Assembly: GCA_016870835.1 (NCBI GenBank)
Contig: VGAG01000001.1
Coordinates: 27,445-91,444, forward strand
From: Actinomycetota bacterium
Lineage (GTDB): Bacteria > Actinomycetota > Actinomycetes > Nanopelagicales > Nanopelagicaceae
Length of the DNA stretch: 64,000 bases
Direction of reading: 5' to 3'
The notes under the pieces were generated by a model. It was not told where the DNA came from and did no database searches. It saw nothing but the letters and a program-made list of their open reading frames with translations. Below, one piece after another: positions 8,533-19,064 of the stretch; position 1 is the stretch's first letter; each line of letters begins with the position of its first letter. The position numbers and the translations under genes were made by a program.

Positions 8533-9155
8533 AATATCGACTAGTTCTCTCTGATGTTGATTCGACCCTTATTCAAGAGGAAGTCATAGACCTGCTGGCA
8601 ATACACAGCGGCCGTGGTGAAGAGGTGTCAAAAATTACTAGAGCTGCGATGTCTGGAGATCTAGATTTCAAGGAGGCGCTAAGGCAGCGCGTTGGAACTC
8701 TTAAAGGTCTGCCAGTTTCGATCTTTGAAAGAGTCGCAGCGCAAGTCAATCTCAGCCCGGGTGCGGTCGAACTTCGCGAATTCTGCAGGTCGAGTAATGT
8801 TCGCTTCGGCGCTGTAACAGGTGGCTTCTATCAAGTCCTTAATCACATACCGTTCTTTCAAGAATTGGATTTCTTGCGCGCTAATTCACTTGAAGTCAAA
8901 GATGGATTCCTCACCGGAGGAGTTGAAGGAGAGATACTGGATCGGGTTGCCAAAGCCAAATATCTTGAGGAATTCGCGCGCGAGGCAAATGCCCCACTCG
9001 CTGAATGCGTTGCTATCGGAGATGGGGCTAACGATTTAGATATGGTTAACCGAGCAGGCCTCGGCATCTCTTTTCGAGGCAAAAAAATACTTAGAGCAAG
9101 CGCTGATGTTTCAATAGAGGAAAGCTTGACAGAGGTTATTGGGCTTCTTAGTTAG
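8529..9155 (+). CDS. serB: Phosphoserine phosphatase, HAD catalytic domain
   Basis: LVLSDVDSTLI (DxDST), GAVTGGFYQV, AIGDGANDLDMVNRAGLGISF. Confidence 0.93.
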   Translation: MKYRLVLSDVDSTLIQEEVIDLLAIHSGRGEEVSKITRAAMSGDLDFKEALRQRVGTLKGLPVSIFERVAAQVNLSPGAVELREFCRSSNVRFGAVTGGFYQVLNHIPFFQELDFLRANSLEVKDGFLTGGVEGEILDRVAKAKYLEEFAREANAPLAECVAIGDGANDLDMVNRAGLGISFRGKKILRASADVSIEESLTEVIGLLS

Positions 9156-9158
9156 GTC

Positions 9159-10016
9159 CTACAGTCGGCAAGAGTTAATTTCGGTCACGAGTATTCCGCG
9201 GGCGCCAATTTGCCAGAGATTATCCATTACTAAATGAACATCACTTCGTGTGACCATCGCTCTAACCGCAACCCAATCTTCCTTTTGCAGTGGCGAGATA
9301 GTTGGGGACTCTAACCCTGGTGTGATTTTGCAGGCTGCATCAAGGTTCTTCTTTTCGATATCGTAATCAACAAGTACATATTTGCGAGCAATCACAACCC
9401 CAGAAACCCGGCGAATTAGAACCTCAAGCGCGTCGCTCTTGAAATCTGGACGCGTAATCAGAATTGCTTCACTTTGAAGGATTGTTGGTCCAAATATTTT
9501 CAACCCTGCTTGTTTGATTGTGTTACCTGTGGCGACTACATCCACAATGAGATCAGCTACTCCGAGTTTGATTGCACCTTCAACGGCTCCATCAAGTTCG
9601 ACAACTTCTGCGACTATCTTTTGCTCGGTAAGAAATGCCCTCACTAGCCCTGGATATGCAGTAGCGATCCGCTTGCCAGCAAGGGATTTCTCGCTAGTCG
9701 TCCCAGCGCTTACATCAGTAGCGTTTCCGGCCAAACGGAATTCGCTATGTCCAAAATCTAGAGCCAACTTCTCTGTCGCTCCCCGATTGCTATCCTTTAA
9801 AAGATCTCTGCCGGTTACCCCGATGTCGATCTGACTAGAGGAGACATAGGTAGCAATATCGCGTGGCCGGAGATAGAAGAACTCAACATCATTTTGAGAG
9901 TCTAGAAAGGATAGTTCTCGAGCATCATTTCTTAATCTGTAGCCAGCCTCTTTGAATATGACCGTAGCATCTTCGGCTAGCGCTCCTTTATTCGGAAGAG
10001 CAACAGAGAGCGTCAT
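9159..10016 (-). CDS. hisG: ATP phosphoribosyltransferase
   Basis: VALPNKGALAEDA, IDIGVTGRDLL, VADLIVDVVATGNTIKQAGL; long form with C-terminal regulatory domain. Confidence 0.96.
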   Translation of the reverse strand: MTLSVALPNKGALAEDATVIFKEAGYRLRNDARELSFLDSQNDVEFFYLRPRDIATYVSSSQIDIGVTGRDLLKDSNRGATEKLALDFGHSEFRLAGNATDVSAGTTSEKSLAGKRIATAYPGLVRAFLTEQKIVAEVVELDGAVEGAIKLGVADLIVDVVATGNTIKQAGLKIFGPTILQSEAILITRPDFKSDALEVLIRRVSGVVIARKYVLVDYDIEKKNLDAACKITPGLESPTISPLQKEDWVAVRAMVTRSDVHLVMDNLWQIGARGILVTEINSCRL

Positions 10017-10018
10017 AG

Positions 10019-10294
10019 TTATAACCTCCGGTAAACATCATCGAGGGGTAGTTTTTTATCAATCATTAGAACTTGAATCCAATAAAGCAATTGCGAAATC
10101 TCCTCGGCTAGTTCGGCCTTACCTTGAGACTCGGCAGCGAGCATTACCTCACCAGCCTCCTCAATAACTTTCTTTGCTATGAAATGGGTACCTTGATCTA
10201 AAGCCTTTAGAGTCGAGGAACTCTCAGAGTTCGCCGCGTTAGCGCTTTTAACCTTCTCATTAAGCTCATTCCAAAGTGAATCAAAGGACTTCAA
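10019..10294 (-). CDS. hisE: Phosphoribosyl-ATP pyrophosphohydrolase
   Basis: KKVIEEAGEVMLAAE and E-rich MazG-like core; adjacent to hisG. Confidence 0.93.
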   Translation of the reverse strand: MKSFDSLWNELNEKVKSANAANSESSSTLKALDQGTHFIAKKVIEEAGEVMLAAESQGKAELAEEISQLLYWIQVLMIDKKLPLDDVYRRL

Positions 10295-10324
10295 AAAGCT
10301 GCTCCCCTCGGCGAAAACGTAATT

Positions 10325-10987
10325 CTACTTTACGGCGGAGGCGAGGCGTCGAAGAGTTTCAATCATTCCTGCAGGGTTTTCGGACTTAAAGACCGCAGAT
10401 CCAGCGACAAAAGTATCGGCGCCCGCTTTTCGCGCGATTGAAATTGTTGATTCATTGATACCGCCATCGACCTGTAACCAGGTATCACTCAACCCTTTCT
10501 GCTCGAGGTAATGGCGTGCCGATTGCACTTTTGGCATCATCTCGCTCATAAAGGATTGTCCACCGAATCCTGGCTCAACCGTCATTATGAGAACCATGTC
10601 AATGTGGTCCACAAGCTCTTGAATAGCCGAGACGGGCGTACTTGGCTTTATGGCGAGAGCAGCCCTCTTCCCCTTCTTGCGAATGTTTTTAAGGGTTTGT
10701 TCTGGATCCACGCATGCTTCAAGATGCACCGTGATGCTCACCGCCTTTGTATCGGTGTAGGCAAGTGATTCTGTATCAGCGTTGGCAATCATTAGATGAA
10801 CATCAACATCGATATCAGATGATTCAATGATCTCGCGCGCACGGGGAAAATCAAATGTGAAATTCGGTACAAAAATTCCATCCATGACATCAAGATGCAG
10901 CAGGTCACTAGCGCTAGCTATCTTTGCAATTTCACCAGGAAGATCATCAAGGTTTGCATTTAGGATGCTGGGACAGATACGAATCAT
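10325..10987 (-). CDS. rpe: Ribulose-phosphate 3-epimerase
   Basis: ICPSILNANLDDL, HLDVMDGIFVPNFTF, MTVEPGFGGQSF, VDGGIN. Confidence 0.96.
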   Translation of the reverse strand: MIRICPSILNANLDDLPGEIAKIASASDLLHLDVMDGIFVPNFTFDFPRAREIIESSDIDVDVHLMIANADTESLAYTDTKAVSITVHLEACVDPEQTLKNIRKKGKRAALAIKPSTPVSAIQELVDHIDMVLIMTVEPGFGGQSFMSEMMPKVQSARHYLEQKGLSDTWLQVDGGINESTISIARKAGADTFVAGSAVFKSENPAGMIETLRRLASAVK

Positions 10988-10993
10988 GCTTGA

Positions 10994-10999
10994 ACTCTA
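10994..10999 (-). promoter_or_regulatory. -10 element of rpe (leaderless)
   Basis: TAGAGT + tcaagc + ATG. Confidence 0.6.
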
Positions 11000-11004
11000 T
11001 CCGC

Positions 11005-12279
11005 TTAACTTTCCCGTTTTAGTAATGAGAGGAACATCGCATCGGTTCCATCTCGATAGGTCCAAAGTTGCATATCTCCATCAGGGTCTGAACCTCTCTT
11101 GAATGGGATGCGAGCGAAGTTTGGGTGGCGCTTTAGAAAATCAGTCACCTGCAATTTCGTTTCAGCGAGATGCGGTGAGCAGGTCGCATAACCAATAACT
11201 CCGCCAACGTTAAGTTTTGCAGCAGCTGAATCTAGTAACTCTGACTGAAGCGCTATCAGCGCTCGCAAATCCGCTGGGATCCTTCGCCATCTAACTTCAG
11301 GGCGTCTGCGTAGCGCCCCAATTCCGGTACATGGAGCATCAACCAAAATCCGATCAAAAGTACCTAGTTCATCTGGAATGTTCCGACCGTCGAAGGAAGT
11401 TATCTTTCCTCGTCTGACAACTTGCCCCACTAATCTCGCGCGTTCTGAAGAGGGCTCATTAGCAATGAACTCACCGCTGTCAATTAGGGCATCAAGGTAA
11501 GCAGCCTTTCCACCGGGGCCAGCGCACATATCAAGCCAGCGTAGATTGGGTAACGATGTTTGAAAAAACTCTTCGACCACGATTTGTGACCCAAGATCTT
11601 GAACGCCCGCACGACGTTCACGAATTGCGGGTATTTCCCCCGGTGAACCCTTAAACAAAAACGCGCGGAGTGAACCTTCGATCGGCTCGGCGCCGACTGC
11701 TTGTAATTCCTCAGGTGAAGAAAGTCCTGGCCAAGCAATGAGAGTCGGGCTGGCAACTTCATTATCAGCAATTAATTGCGCTGTAACCAATTCCTCATCC
11801 TTAAGCAGATCGCGTAGAGCCGAGATTATCCATTTGGGGTGGGAGTACTTCTCCTCAATCTCTGTTGGCGCGAATTCCAAATCCTCAGAGATACGGCGCA
11901 TGATTGCGTTAACAAAAGATGATGCGCTTCTTCCGCAAACTATCTTTGCCAGATCCACCGTTTCATTCACAGCAGCGTGAGCCGGTGTTTTCATTATCAG
12001 GAGTTGGTAAGCGCCCATACGAAGAACCGTCAGAACCTTCAAATCAACATCACCAAGCGCACGATCTAGATGTCGCTTAATAGCAGCGTCGCAAAACCCG
12101 CGCATCCTCAGCGTTCCATAAACAAGCTCTGTCACGAGGCCGCGATCGCGTTTCTCTAAATCGGATTCTGTAAGCGCTCTGGGTACAGCGAGATTGCTAT
12201 AGGTATTTGAGTTCTCTACCTCAAAAAGCAATTCCCATGCCAGTTGCCTGGGATTCTTCACATTTTCTCTCTTATTCAA
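11005..12279 (-). CDS. rsmB: 16S rRNA m5C967 methyltransferase RsmB
   Basis: NusB-like N-domain; LDMCAGPGGKAAYL, VDAPCTGIGALRRRPEVRWRR. Confidence 0.95.
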   Translation of the reverse strand: MNKRENVKNPRQLAWELLFEVENSNTYSNLAVPRALTESDLEKRDRGLVTELVYGTLRMRGFCDAAIKRHLDRALGDVDLKVLTVLRMGAYQLLIMKTPAHAAVNETVDLAKIVCGRSASSFVNAIMRRISEDLEFAPTEIEEKYSHPKWIISALRDLLKDEELVTAQLIADNEVASPTLIAWPGLSSPEELQAVGAEPIEGSLRAFLFKGSPGEIPAIRERRAGVQDLGSQIVVEEFFQTSLPNLRWLDMCAGPGGKAAYLDALIDSGEFIANEPSSERARLVGQVVRRGKITSFDGRNIPDELGTFDRILVDAPCTGIGALRRRPEVRWRRIPADLRALIALQSELLDSAAAKLNVGGVIGYATCSPHLAETKLQVTDFLKRHPNFARIPFKRGSDPDGDMQLWTYRDGTDAMFLSLLKRES

Positions 12280-13171
12280 AGAATTCGCCGATTGCTAGCC
12301 TCGCGCCTCTGACCCAATCTTGGGCGTGCATTACTTTCTTGCCCGCTTCCTGCACCGTCTTTATAGTGATTGCGTCATCGGATGTAGAAATAATCAACGG
12401 ATTTAGAGAGAGTATCTCTCCGGGTTTCTTGGGTGGAAGATTTGAGCGCTCTGCTTCAAGGATTTTTACTCGCCCGCCCCGAAGCTTGCTCCATGCCCCT
12501 GGTTTTGGAGCAAAGGCTCTTACCTTACGAACGACTACATCAACACTCGCTTTGAAATCCAGAGCTGTTTCTGCAGAGTCAATCTTGGGTGCAAGTGAGG
12601 CCTCCCCCATTTGTGGAGTTGGCGCAACACCCTTTTCCATCATCTCGATTGCACGAAGAAGCTCCTGGCTACCAATTTCCGCGAGTTCATCAAGTAACTC
12701 ACCAGAGCTTTTCTCACCCATTTCAATCGACTTTGATGTGTAGAGCGCTCCCGTATCCATACCTTTATCGAGTTGAAAGACGGACACTCCAGTTTTCTTT
12801 TCTCCGGCAAGAATTGCACGTTGCACTGGTGCTGCGCCTCGATACTTCGGCAAAAGTGAGAAATGAAGATTTATCCAGCCCAAAGAAGGAATCTTCAAGG
12901 CCTCCTCTTTTATAAGCATTCCAAATGAAACCGTGACTACAAGATCAACCTTTTCTTCCTTCAGCGCAGCGACTAGCCCCTGTTGATCTTCGACTCGAAT
13001 CACTTTCTCGCCTTCAAGGGATGCGATAAAGGCGCTCTCCTCGATCTTTAAACCCCGACCAGACTCTTTCTCGCTTTTAGTGATGATTGCGGGGAGTTGG
13101 TGGGATGAGTCTTTAAGCGCCCGGTAGGTAGGAAGGGCCAGGACCGATGTCGAGGCCAAGGCAACCTTCAA
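12272..13171 (-). CDS. fmt: Methionyl-tRNA formyltransferase
   Basis: LGWINLHFSLLPKYRGAAPVQRAIL; TTG at 13171 preferred over the longer ORF overlapping def. Confidence 0.95.
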   Translation of the reverse strand: MKVALASTSVLALPTYRALKDSSHQLPAIITKSEKESGRGLKIEESAFIASLEGEKVIRVEDQQGLVAALKEEKVDLVVTVSFGMLIKEEALKIPSLGWINLHFSLLPKYRGAAPVQRAILAGEKKTGVSVFQLDKGMDTGALYTSKSIEMGEKSSGELLDELAEIGSQELLRAIEMMEKGVAPTPQMGEASLAPKIDSAETALDFKASVDVVVRKVRAFAPKPGAWSKLRGGRVKILEAERSNLPPKKPGEILSLNPLIISTSDDAITIKTVQEAGKKVMHAQDWVRGARLAIGEFFE

Positions 13172-13172
13172 A

Positions 13173-13733
13173 CTAAATTCCTTTGCCGAAAGTCTGGTGT
13201 GGCGAGATTCTAATTTCTGGTGAAGTGCCGAGTGATTGGGCTTCGAGGAACCAATCAGCACTTCGTATATCTTTCATCGCCTGTTTTCTAAGGTCACTTG
13301 GGAGCCGATCAATAAAGAGAACGCCATTTAAGTGGTCAGTTTCATGTTGAAGCGCCCGAGCAAGGAAAGCGGTTCCTTCAACAACAACTGGTTCACCGTA
13401 CATGTTGAAACCTTTGGCAACCGCGCGCATGGCACGAGGGGTGTCATAACGTAACTCTGGGAAAGAGAGGCAACCTTCCTCCCCTTCTTGCATCTCCTCA
13501 CTTAAATCCAAAGAGGGATTCACAAGGTGTCCAAGTTGTTCATCTACATCCCAAACAAAAACCCTTAGTGGAACTCCGATTTGCGGAGCTGCCAGGCCCG
13601 CGCCTGGGGCATCAATCATCGTTTCGGTCAAGTCTTCTACTAACCGTCGTAATTCCTTGTCAAAATCAACCACCTCACTTGCCGGCGTAGTTAAGACCGG
13701 ATCGCCAAAGTAGCGAATTGGTTGAATAGACAC
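13173..13733 (-). CDS. def: Peptide deformylase
   Basis: GAGLAAPQIG, EEGCLSFPE, LQHETDHLNGVLFIDR. Confidence 0.97.
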   Translation of the reverse strand: MSIQPIRYFGDPVLTTPASEVVDFDKELRRLVEDLTETMIDAPGAGLAAPQIGVPLRVFVWDVDEQLGHLVNPSLDLSEEMQEGEEGCLSFPELRYDTPRAMRAVAKGFNMYGEPVVVEGTAFLARALQHETDHLNGVLFIDRLPSDLRKQAMKDIRSADWFLEAQSLGTSPEIRISPHQTFGKGI

Positions 13734-13739
13734 GTGCTG

Positions 13740-13745
13740 ATTCTA
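13740..13745 (-). promoter_or_regulatory. -10 element of def (leaderless)
   Basis: TAGAAT + cagcac + GTG. Confidence 0.65.
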
Positions 13746-13746
13746 C

Positions 13747-15501
13747 CTAAATGTCGAAGGGATCTATCTCAAGCGAAAGCAGATCCTTGCCACTTGCTCC
13801 GCGATATTTCTGTAGCGCGTGTAGCGCAGATATAAATTGCTGTGCTTTGGAGATCTCAACCCTTATCACCAGTTCATCATTTTTCGAGACTCGTGAGAGC
13901 TCAATATCTTCAAACTCATTCTTCAGTTTCTCCGCAAGGGCCGAGAGTAACTCCCCTTTAATCCTGATTACTCGAAAACCCGGTGGCAACTTTGCTTCCT
14001 TACGTTCGTTTAGCGCCTGCTTACTTTGCCGATAAGGATCATTTGCAATCAGACTCTGTGTTATTGGATGTGAATTTGCAAGAGTGAGAAAGACCGGAGC
14101 ATCATCAGTGGTCAAAGCCAATAATCGATGCCAATGATTTCGAAGTTGCTCTTCTGCCCGTAAAGTTGCTCTACTTACTCTCGAAACTCCATCAAGGAGG
14201 ACTAAAGCTGAATATCTAAGAAATCTTGGTTCCACCCCTGGAGTTGATAGAACAATTGAATTTGATGAAGGAATGGCAAGATCTTGGTCGGCGGTGCAGA
14301 TAACTATTGGAACATTTGGAAATGCCTTTGCAAACTCTTCCTTATACCTCTCTATACCTTTGCCGATCTGGATAAACTCAAGGCCAGAGCATTCGCTACA
14401 GCGAAAGTGACTAGATAGGACGCCACAAACTGAACAGAGCGCTTGATTCTTTTGAATGAGCTTGAGTGGAAAGCCACATTTGCATCTAGGGATTGCATTG
14501 CACTTCTTGCAAACTAGTGAGTTCGAATAACTCTTATTGGCAACTGAGACTAAAACCGATCCACTCTCTAACCCCTTTCTTACGGTTCCGTGAAAGGTTT
14601 GCGGCGCTACTGTGAAGCGACGCCGGCGGAAAAACGATTTAGCACGCTTCTCTAATCTGAGGTATTGAGTCTCGGCAAGGCGCACTAACTCAAGTGAGGG
14701 TGATCCAGATATAAAAGAAATCGGAATCTCTTCAAACCTTGATCGAAGTAGGGCCACATCTCTCAAGTTCCAAAAAGGCGATCGCTGATCCCAAAAATGC
14801 TCCGAGCTCTCATCAAAAATCACCATTTCAGAGAGTTCTGCTACTTGAATGAAGATCATCCCTCGCATTCCAACTATAACCCGATTATCGCGCTCGCTTC
14901 CTGTCAATTTCTTCCAAGCTTCAAAAGAAATGACCTGCTCGCCTAACCTTCTTTCTAGTGCCGCGAGAAGATGTGAGGCCTCTTTCTGAGTTGGAGCGAA
15001 GATCAGTCTGGTTCCACCGGTCTTCATTAGTCGCTCTGCTAAATCCGAAAGGCTCCGTGCGGATTCAGGAATGAAGTGGCGGAGTACGTGATTTTGGCTC
15101 TGGAGCTCCGGACTCTTCTGACCGTCTTTGAGTAGCGGCATGAGATTAAGGAACTTGATCGATGAAGTTGCGTAACGTTTTGAAACTTCTCTTGCGAATG
15201 CAATCGCGCTCTCACTATATGCGAATTGATGAACTACCTTAAGAATTGGTTTTACGGATTTATCGCCAGCCTCGTTTGATTGAACGACAACGCCCTGCAG
15301 CTCGTTTTTATTGAATGGTACTTTTACTATTGAACCTACTTGTACTGAGCCAAATAACTTCTCGGGTACTCCGTAGGTGAAGCTCTGATCTAAATGAGCT
15401 ACCTCGTGATCAAGCAGTACTTCAACGGTCTTTGTGAATGCGCCCGTTTTAGTTGCGCGGCGACTCTTTTCCCTCTTTAGAGAGAGTGGTTTCGCCGCCA
15501 C
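13747..15501 (-). CDS. priA: PriA-like primosomal protein N', helicase motifs degenerate
   Basis: N-terminal PriA domain (VLLDHEVAHLDQSFTYGVPE), conserved zinc-binding CKKC...CKC...CSVC...CSEC. No Walker A. Confidence 0.85.
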   Translation of the reverse strand: MAAKPLSLKREKSRRATKTGAFTKTVEVLLDHEVAHLDQSFTYGVPEKLFGSVQVGSIVKVPFNKNELQGVVVQSNEAGDKSVKPILKVVHQFAYSESAIAFAREVSKRYATSSIKFLNLMPLLKDGQKSPELQSQNHVLRHFIPESARSLSDLAERLMKTGGTRLIFAPTQKEASHLLAALERRLGEQVISFEAWKKLTGSERDNRVIVGMRGMIFIQVAELSEMVIFDESSEHFWDQRSPFWNLRDVALLRSRFEEIPISFISGSPSLELVRLAETQYLRLEKRAKSFFRRRRFTVAPQTFHGTVRKGLESGSVLVSVANKSYSNSLVCKKCNAIPRCKCGFPLKLIQKNQALCSVCGVLSSHFRCSECSGLEFIQIGKGIERYKEEFAKAFPNVPIVICTADQDLAIPSSNSIVLSTPGVEPRFLRYSALVLLDGVSRVSRATLRAEEQLRNHWHRLLALTTDDAPVFLTLANSHPITQSLIANDPYRQSKQALNERKEAKLPPGFRVIRIKGELLSALAEKLKNEFEDIELSRVSKNDELVIRVEISKAQQFISALHALQKYRGASGKDLLSLEIDPFDI

Positions 15502-15509
15502 TTAACGAA

Positions 15510-16703
15510 TTAGCCCTTTACGGCTTTAGCAAGAGCTTGAGCTCTATCGGTTTTCTCCCAAGAAAATTCCGGTAACTCTCTACCGAAGTGTCCATAGGCG
15601 CTCGTTTTACGATAAATCGGACGGAGCAAATCTAGATCACGGATGATCGCCGCGGGTCTTAAGTCAAATACGCTTAAGACCGCATCGGATATTTGAGAGG
15701 GTGGAACCTTCTCAGTTCCAAAGGTCTCCACAAACAACCCGACTGGATGCGCTATGCCGATTGCATATGCGACTTGAACTTCACAGCGATCGGCTAGCTC
15801 AGCCGCAACAACATTCTTGGCTACCCAACGCATCGCATATGCCGCACTTCGATCCACTTTGGAAGGATCTTTTCCGCTGAAAGCACCGCCACCGTGTCGC
15901 GCCATACCACCGTAGGTATCGACAATGATTTTTCGTCCGGTTAAACCGGCATCGCCCATCGGCCCACCAATCACGAAGCGGCCGGTTGGATTGATCAAAG
16001 TTTTCATACCTTCAAAAGGGATGGCGAAGGTAGAGAGAACTGGCTTAATTACTTTCCCTACAACCTCGGGGGTCATTTTCTTGGCAATATCAATATCTGG
16101 TGAATGCTGAGATGAGACCACAACTGTGTCGACTCGGATCGCTCTATCGCCGTCATATTCAATTGTTACCTGGGTTTTCCCATCAGGTCTTAGGTATCCA
16201 AGCTCACCGCTCTTACGTAGCGCTGAGAGTCGCTCGGCTAATCGATGCGCCATCGCGATTGGTAGTGGCATTAACTCTTTAGTATCGCGATTTGCGTAAC
16301 CAAACATCAAACCTTGATCGCCTGCACCTTGCAGGTCAAGCGGATCTACAGATTTAGACTCACGCTCTTCAACAGCATGGTCAACGCCTACAGCAATATC
16401 TTGGCTCTGGGCGCCGAGTGAGACCGAGACTCCGCAACTATTTCCATCGAAACCTCTTTCAGAGCTGTCGTATCCAATCTCAAGGACTGTCTCGCGCACC
16501 AGCGTCATCACATCTGCATATCCATTTGTGGTTACTTCACCAGCAACATGGACTTGTCCGGTCGTTATGAGAGTTTCACAAGCTACGCGACTCTTTGGAT
16601 CCTGTGAGAGTAAAGAGTCAAGAACTGAATCTGAGATGGCATCAGCAATTTTGTCTGGATGACCTTCGGTAACTGATTCTGAGGTAAATAAACGTCTAGC
16701 CAT
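15510..16703 (-). CDS. metK: S-adenosylmethionine synthetase
   Basis: [52 protein letters not shown]; start ATG 16703 overlapping the coaBC stop. Confidence 0.97.
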   Translation of the reverse strand: MARRLFTSESVTEGHPDKIADAISDSVLDSLLSQDPKSRVACETLITTGQVHVAGEVTTNGYADVMTLVRETVLEIGYDSSERGFDGNSCGVSVSLGAQSQDIAVGVDHAVEERESKSVDPLDLQGAGDQGLMFGYANRDTKELMPLPIAMAHRLAERLSALRKSGELGYLRPDGKTQVTIEYDGDRAIRVDTVVVSSQHSPDIDIAKKMTPEVVGKVIKPVLSTFAIPFEGMKTLINPTGRFVIGGPMGDAGLTGRKIIVDTYGGMARHGGGAFSGKDPSKVDRSAAYAMRWVAKNVVAAELADRCEVQVAYAIGIAHPVGLFVETFGTEKVPPSQISDAVLSVFDLRPAAIIRDLDLLRPIYRKTSAYGHFGRELPEFSWEKTDRAQALAKAVKG

Positions 16704-17904
16704 TTGCGCCTTCCATCTCTCGAGCGATTTCTTCCACAATCTTTCGACCAACGGCGAATTTATCGGCAGATTCAAAATCCCAACTTTCGCCACGCTTAGA
16801 TAGGAGCGATCCACTCGTTTCCAATTCGCCAAAGACCCTTCCCCCGGAGACATCAGTCACATAGAGCAGATCCACGCCTTTGGAGTGTAATTTCTTCAAG
16901 CCGCGTGATTTAACGCCCTCGCCGGTCTCAGCCGCAAAACCTACAAAGATTTGTGACGGACGTTTTCTTGCTCCGGCTTCGCCTAGTACATCTGGATTGC
17001 GGGTAAGTTCAATTCTTTCGAAGGATTCTTTACCGATCTTCTCGTGCGATAACTCGACCGGCCTTGCATCGGCAACTGCGGCCGCCATAACTAAGGCATC
17101 GGCATCGAGTAACTCCTCATTAAGAATTGTTTGCATTTGTTCCGCTGTTTGAACATTGATTCGCTTTGCGCCCTCAAGATGAAACTCTTCGGTCTGGGCT
17201 GCTATGACGGTTACCGTTGCGCCTTCGCGGAGGGCTTCATGAGCAATTGCAACTCCTTGACGTCCACTTGATCGATTACCAATGTAGCGAACGGGATCAA
17301 TCGGCTCAATCGTCCCACCGGCAGTTACGACAACTTTCTTACCAAGAAGTTTTCCGTGCGAGCCAGAAGTTGTAAGAACGGTCTCAATAATTCGAGCGGC
17401 TTCTGGGAACCTTCCGATTCCAGAATCGGCACCGGTAAGTCTTCCGTAATCTGGTTCTAGAACAGTTATCCCGCGTGAACGTAAGGTTTCAATATTGGAT
17501 TGTGTTGCTGGATTTAAATACATCCCTGGGTGCATCGCAGGCACAACAATCATTTTTGCGGAAGTGGCTAGCGCTGTAGTCGTTAGTAAGTCATCGGCTC
17601 TTCCAGTTGCAAGCTTGGCAATCAAATCAGCGGTCGCTGGGGCGATGAGAATCAGATCTGCTTTATCGGCAAGTGCTACATGCGAGACAGCCTGGGTGCC
17701 TTCCCAAACTTCACTCTTTACCTCTCTACCCGAGAGCGCTTCCCACGTTGCCTTTCCTACAAAATTAAGGCTTGAAGGCGTAGGTACGACTGTGACTAGA
17801 AAGCCATGATCCTGGAGGCGACGTAAAACATCACAAGCTTTATAGGCAGCTATGCCCGCTCCAACGCCGAGCACAACCTCTCGGCCGCGCGGGAAGGAAA
17901 TCAT
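16696..17904 (-). CDS. coaBC: Bifunctional phosphopantothenoylcysteine decarboxylase/synthase
   Basis: [55 protein letters not shown]. Confidence 0.96.
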   Translation of the reverse strand: MISFPRGREVVLGVGAGIAAYKACDVLRRLQDHGFLVTVVPTPSSLNFVGKATWEALSGREVKSEVWEGTQAVSHVALADKADLILIAPATADLIAKLATGRADDLLTTTALATSAKMIVVPAMHPGMYLNPATQSNIETLRSRGITVLEPDYGRLTGADSGIGRFPEAARIIETVLTTSGSHGKLLGKKVVVTAGGTIEPIDPVRYIGNRSSGRQGVAIAHEALREGATVTVIAAQTEEFHLEGAKRINVQTAEQMQTILNEELLDADALVMAAAVADARPVELSHEKIGKESFERIELTRNPDVLGEAGARKRPSQIFVGFAAETGEGVKSRGLKKLHSKGVDLLYVTDVSGGRVFGELETSGSLLSKRGESWDFESADKFAVGRKIVEEIAREMEGANG

Positions 17905-18168
17905 TTATTTCTCCGCTTGTGGCTCTAAATTCTCAATTGTGAGCAGGTTGTCGTTGATTTCGCGTAGTGCGATTGATAAAGGTTTCTCATGTACATGGGT
18001 CTCAACAAGTGGGCCTACATATTCAAGGAGACCTTCGCCCAGCTGAGAGTAATAAGCATTAATCTGGCGAGCACGCTTTGCGGCATAGAGCACGAGGCTG
18101 TACTTCGATCCACTCTTCTCTAGCAGATCATCAATCGGCGGATTTGTGATGCCATCAAGGTTTGCCAC
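17905..18168 (-). CDS. rpoZ: RNA polymerase omega subunit
   Basis: [35 protein letters not shown]. Confidence 0.95.
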   Translation of the reverse strand: MANLDGITNPPIDDLLEKSGSKYSLVLYAAKRARQINAYYSQLGEGLLEYVGPLVETHVHEKPLSIALREINDNLLTIENLEPQAEK

Positions 18169-18188
18169 TTAAACTCCTTAAGAATTGC

Positions 18189-18740
18189 CTATTTGCGAAC
18201 GGCAAAGGATACCAGCGCGGCCACGACCTCTTCGACTCGATGATTTACCAGCCGATGATCAAATTCCCCGGCCGCCGCCATCTCCTCGCGCGCTAGAGCC
18301 AAGCGAGCCTGGACCCGCTCTTCGCTATCGCTCGCCCTACCTCGAATCCGCTCTTCCAGCTCTGAAAATGAAGGCGGCTCCAGAAATACTAAAAGGGCTT
18401 CGCTCCGCTTCTTTCTTACCTGTCGCGCCCCCGCAATTTCAATCTCAAGGAGAACGTGCTTGCCCATCGCTAACGCCTCATCAACGGGATGGCTTGGAGT
18501 TCCATAACGTGCACCAGCAAATTCCGCCCACTCTAAAAACTCACCACTTGAAATCATCTCATCGAATGCTTCTTCAGCGACGAAATGATATGCCTCACCA
18601 TCAATTTCTCCGGGGCGTGGTCCACGAGTTGTTGCAGAAACTGAGAAATAGAAATCAGGATGTTGTTTCAACTCTTTTACAATCGTACTTTTGCCCACAC
18701 CGCCTGGACCTGAAAGAACAATCAACTTCCCGCTCTTCAT
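18189..18740 (-). CDS. gmk: Guanylate kinase
   Basis: LIVLSGPGGVGKSTIVKEL, SATTRGPRPGEIDGEAYHFV, EWAEFAGARYGTP. Confidence 0.96.
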   Translation of the reverse strand: MKSGKLIVLSGPGGVGKSTIVKELKQHPDFYFSVSATTRGPRPGEIDGEAYHFVAEEAFDEMISSGEFLEWAEFAGARYGTPSHPVDEALAMGKHVLLEIEIAGARQVRKKRSEALLVFLEPPSFSELEERIRGRASDSEERVQARLALAREEMAAAGEFDHRLVNHRVEEVVAALVSFAVRK

Positions 18741-19051
18741 CGACCCTTCAATTCAATTTCCAATTTCTGCCGTTGTGTAGAGCCTAGTCCTTGAACTCGC
18801 CTGGTTTGGGAAATTCCAACACGATCCAAGATCGCTGCGGCACGAATAGATCCAAAGCCTGGAAGTGCTTCAAGAAGCTCCTTCACTCTCATTCGCAATA
18901 TCGCTTCTTCCTTACTATCTAGCGCTTCCCGCCAATTCCGCTTTCCCTCAGCCAACTCCCGCTTAAAAGCCGCTCGACGTTTACGGTTATTCGCAGCCTT
19001 TAGAAGTGCGTCTCGTCTCGCCTCATTCGATATTACGGGTGGGTTTGGCAC
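18737..19051 (-). CDS. mihF: Actinobacterial integration host factor (mIHF)
   Basis: VKELLEALPGFGSIRAAAILDRVGISQTRRVQGLGSTQRQKL between gmk and pyrF. Confidence 0.92.
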   Translation of the reverse strand: MPNPPVISNEARRDALLKAANNRKRRAAFKRELAEGKRNWREALDSKEEAILRMRVKELLEALPGFGSIRAAAILDRVGISQTRRVQGLGSTQRQKLEIELKGR

Positions 19052-19064
19052 AACCCAATTAAAG

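Noticed and set aside
13172-13261. N-terminal extension of fmt
   Set aside because: Overlaps def; the Fmt homology begins at KVALASTSVLALPTYRAL.
16704-16853. N-terminal extension of metK
   Set aside because: Overlaps coaBC by about 150 nt; [18 protein letters not shown] is the standard start.
18185-18787. 200-aa plus-strand ORF
   Set aside because: Shadow of gmk/mihF, low-complexity Arg/Pro/Gln composition, no family similarity.
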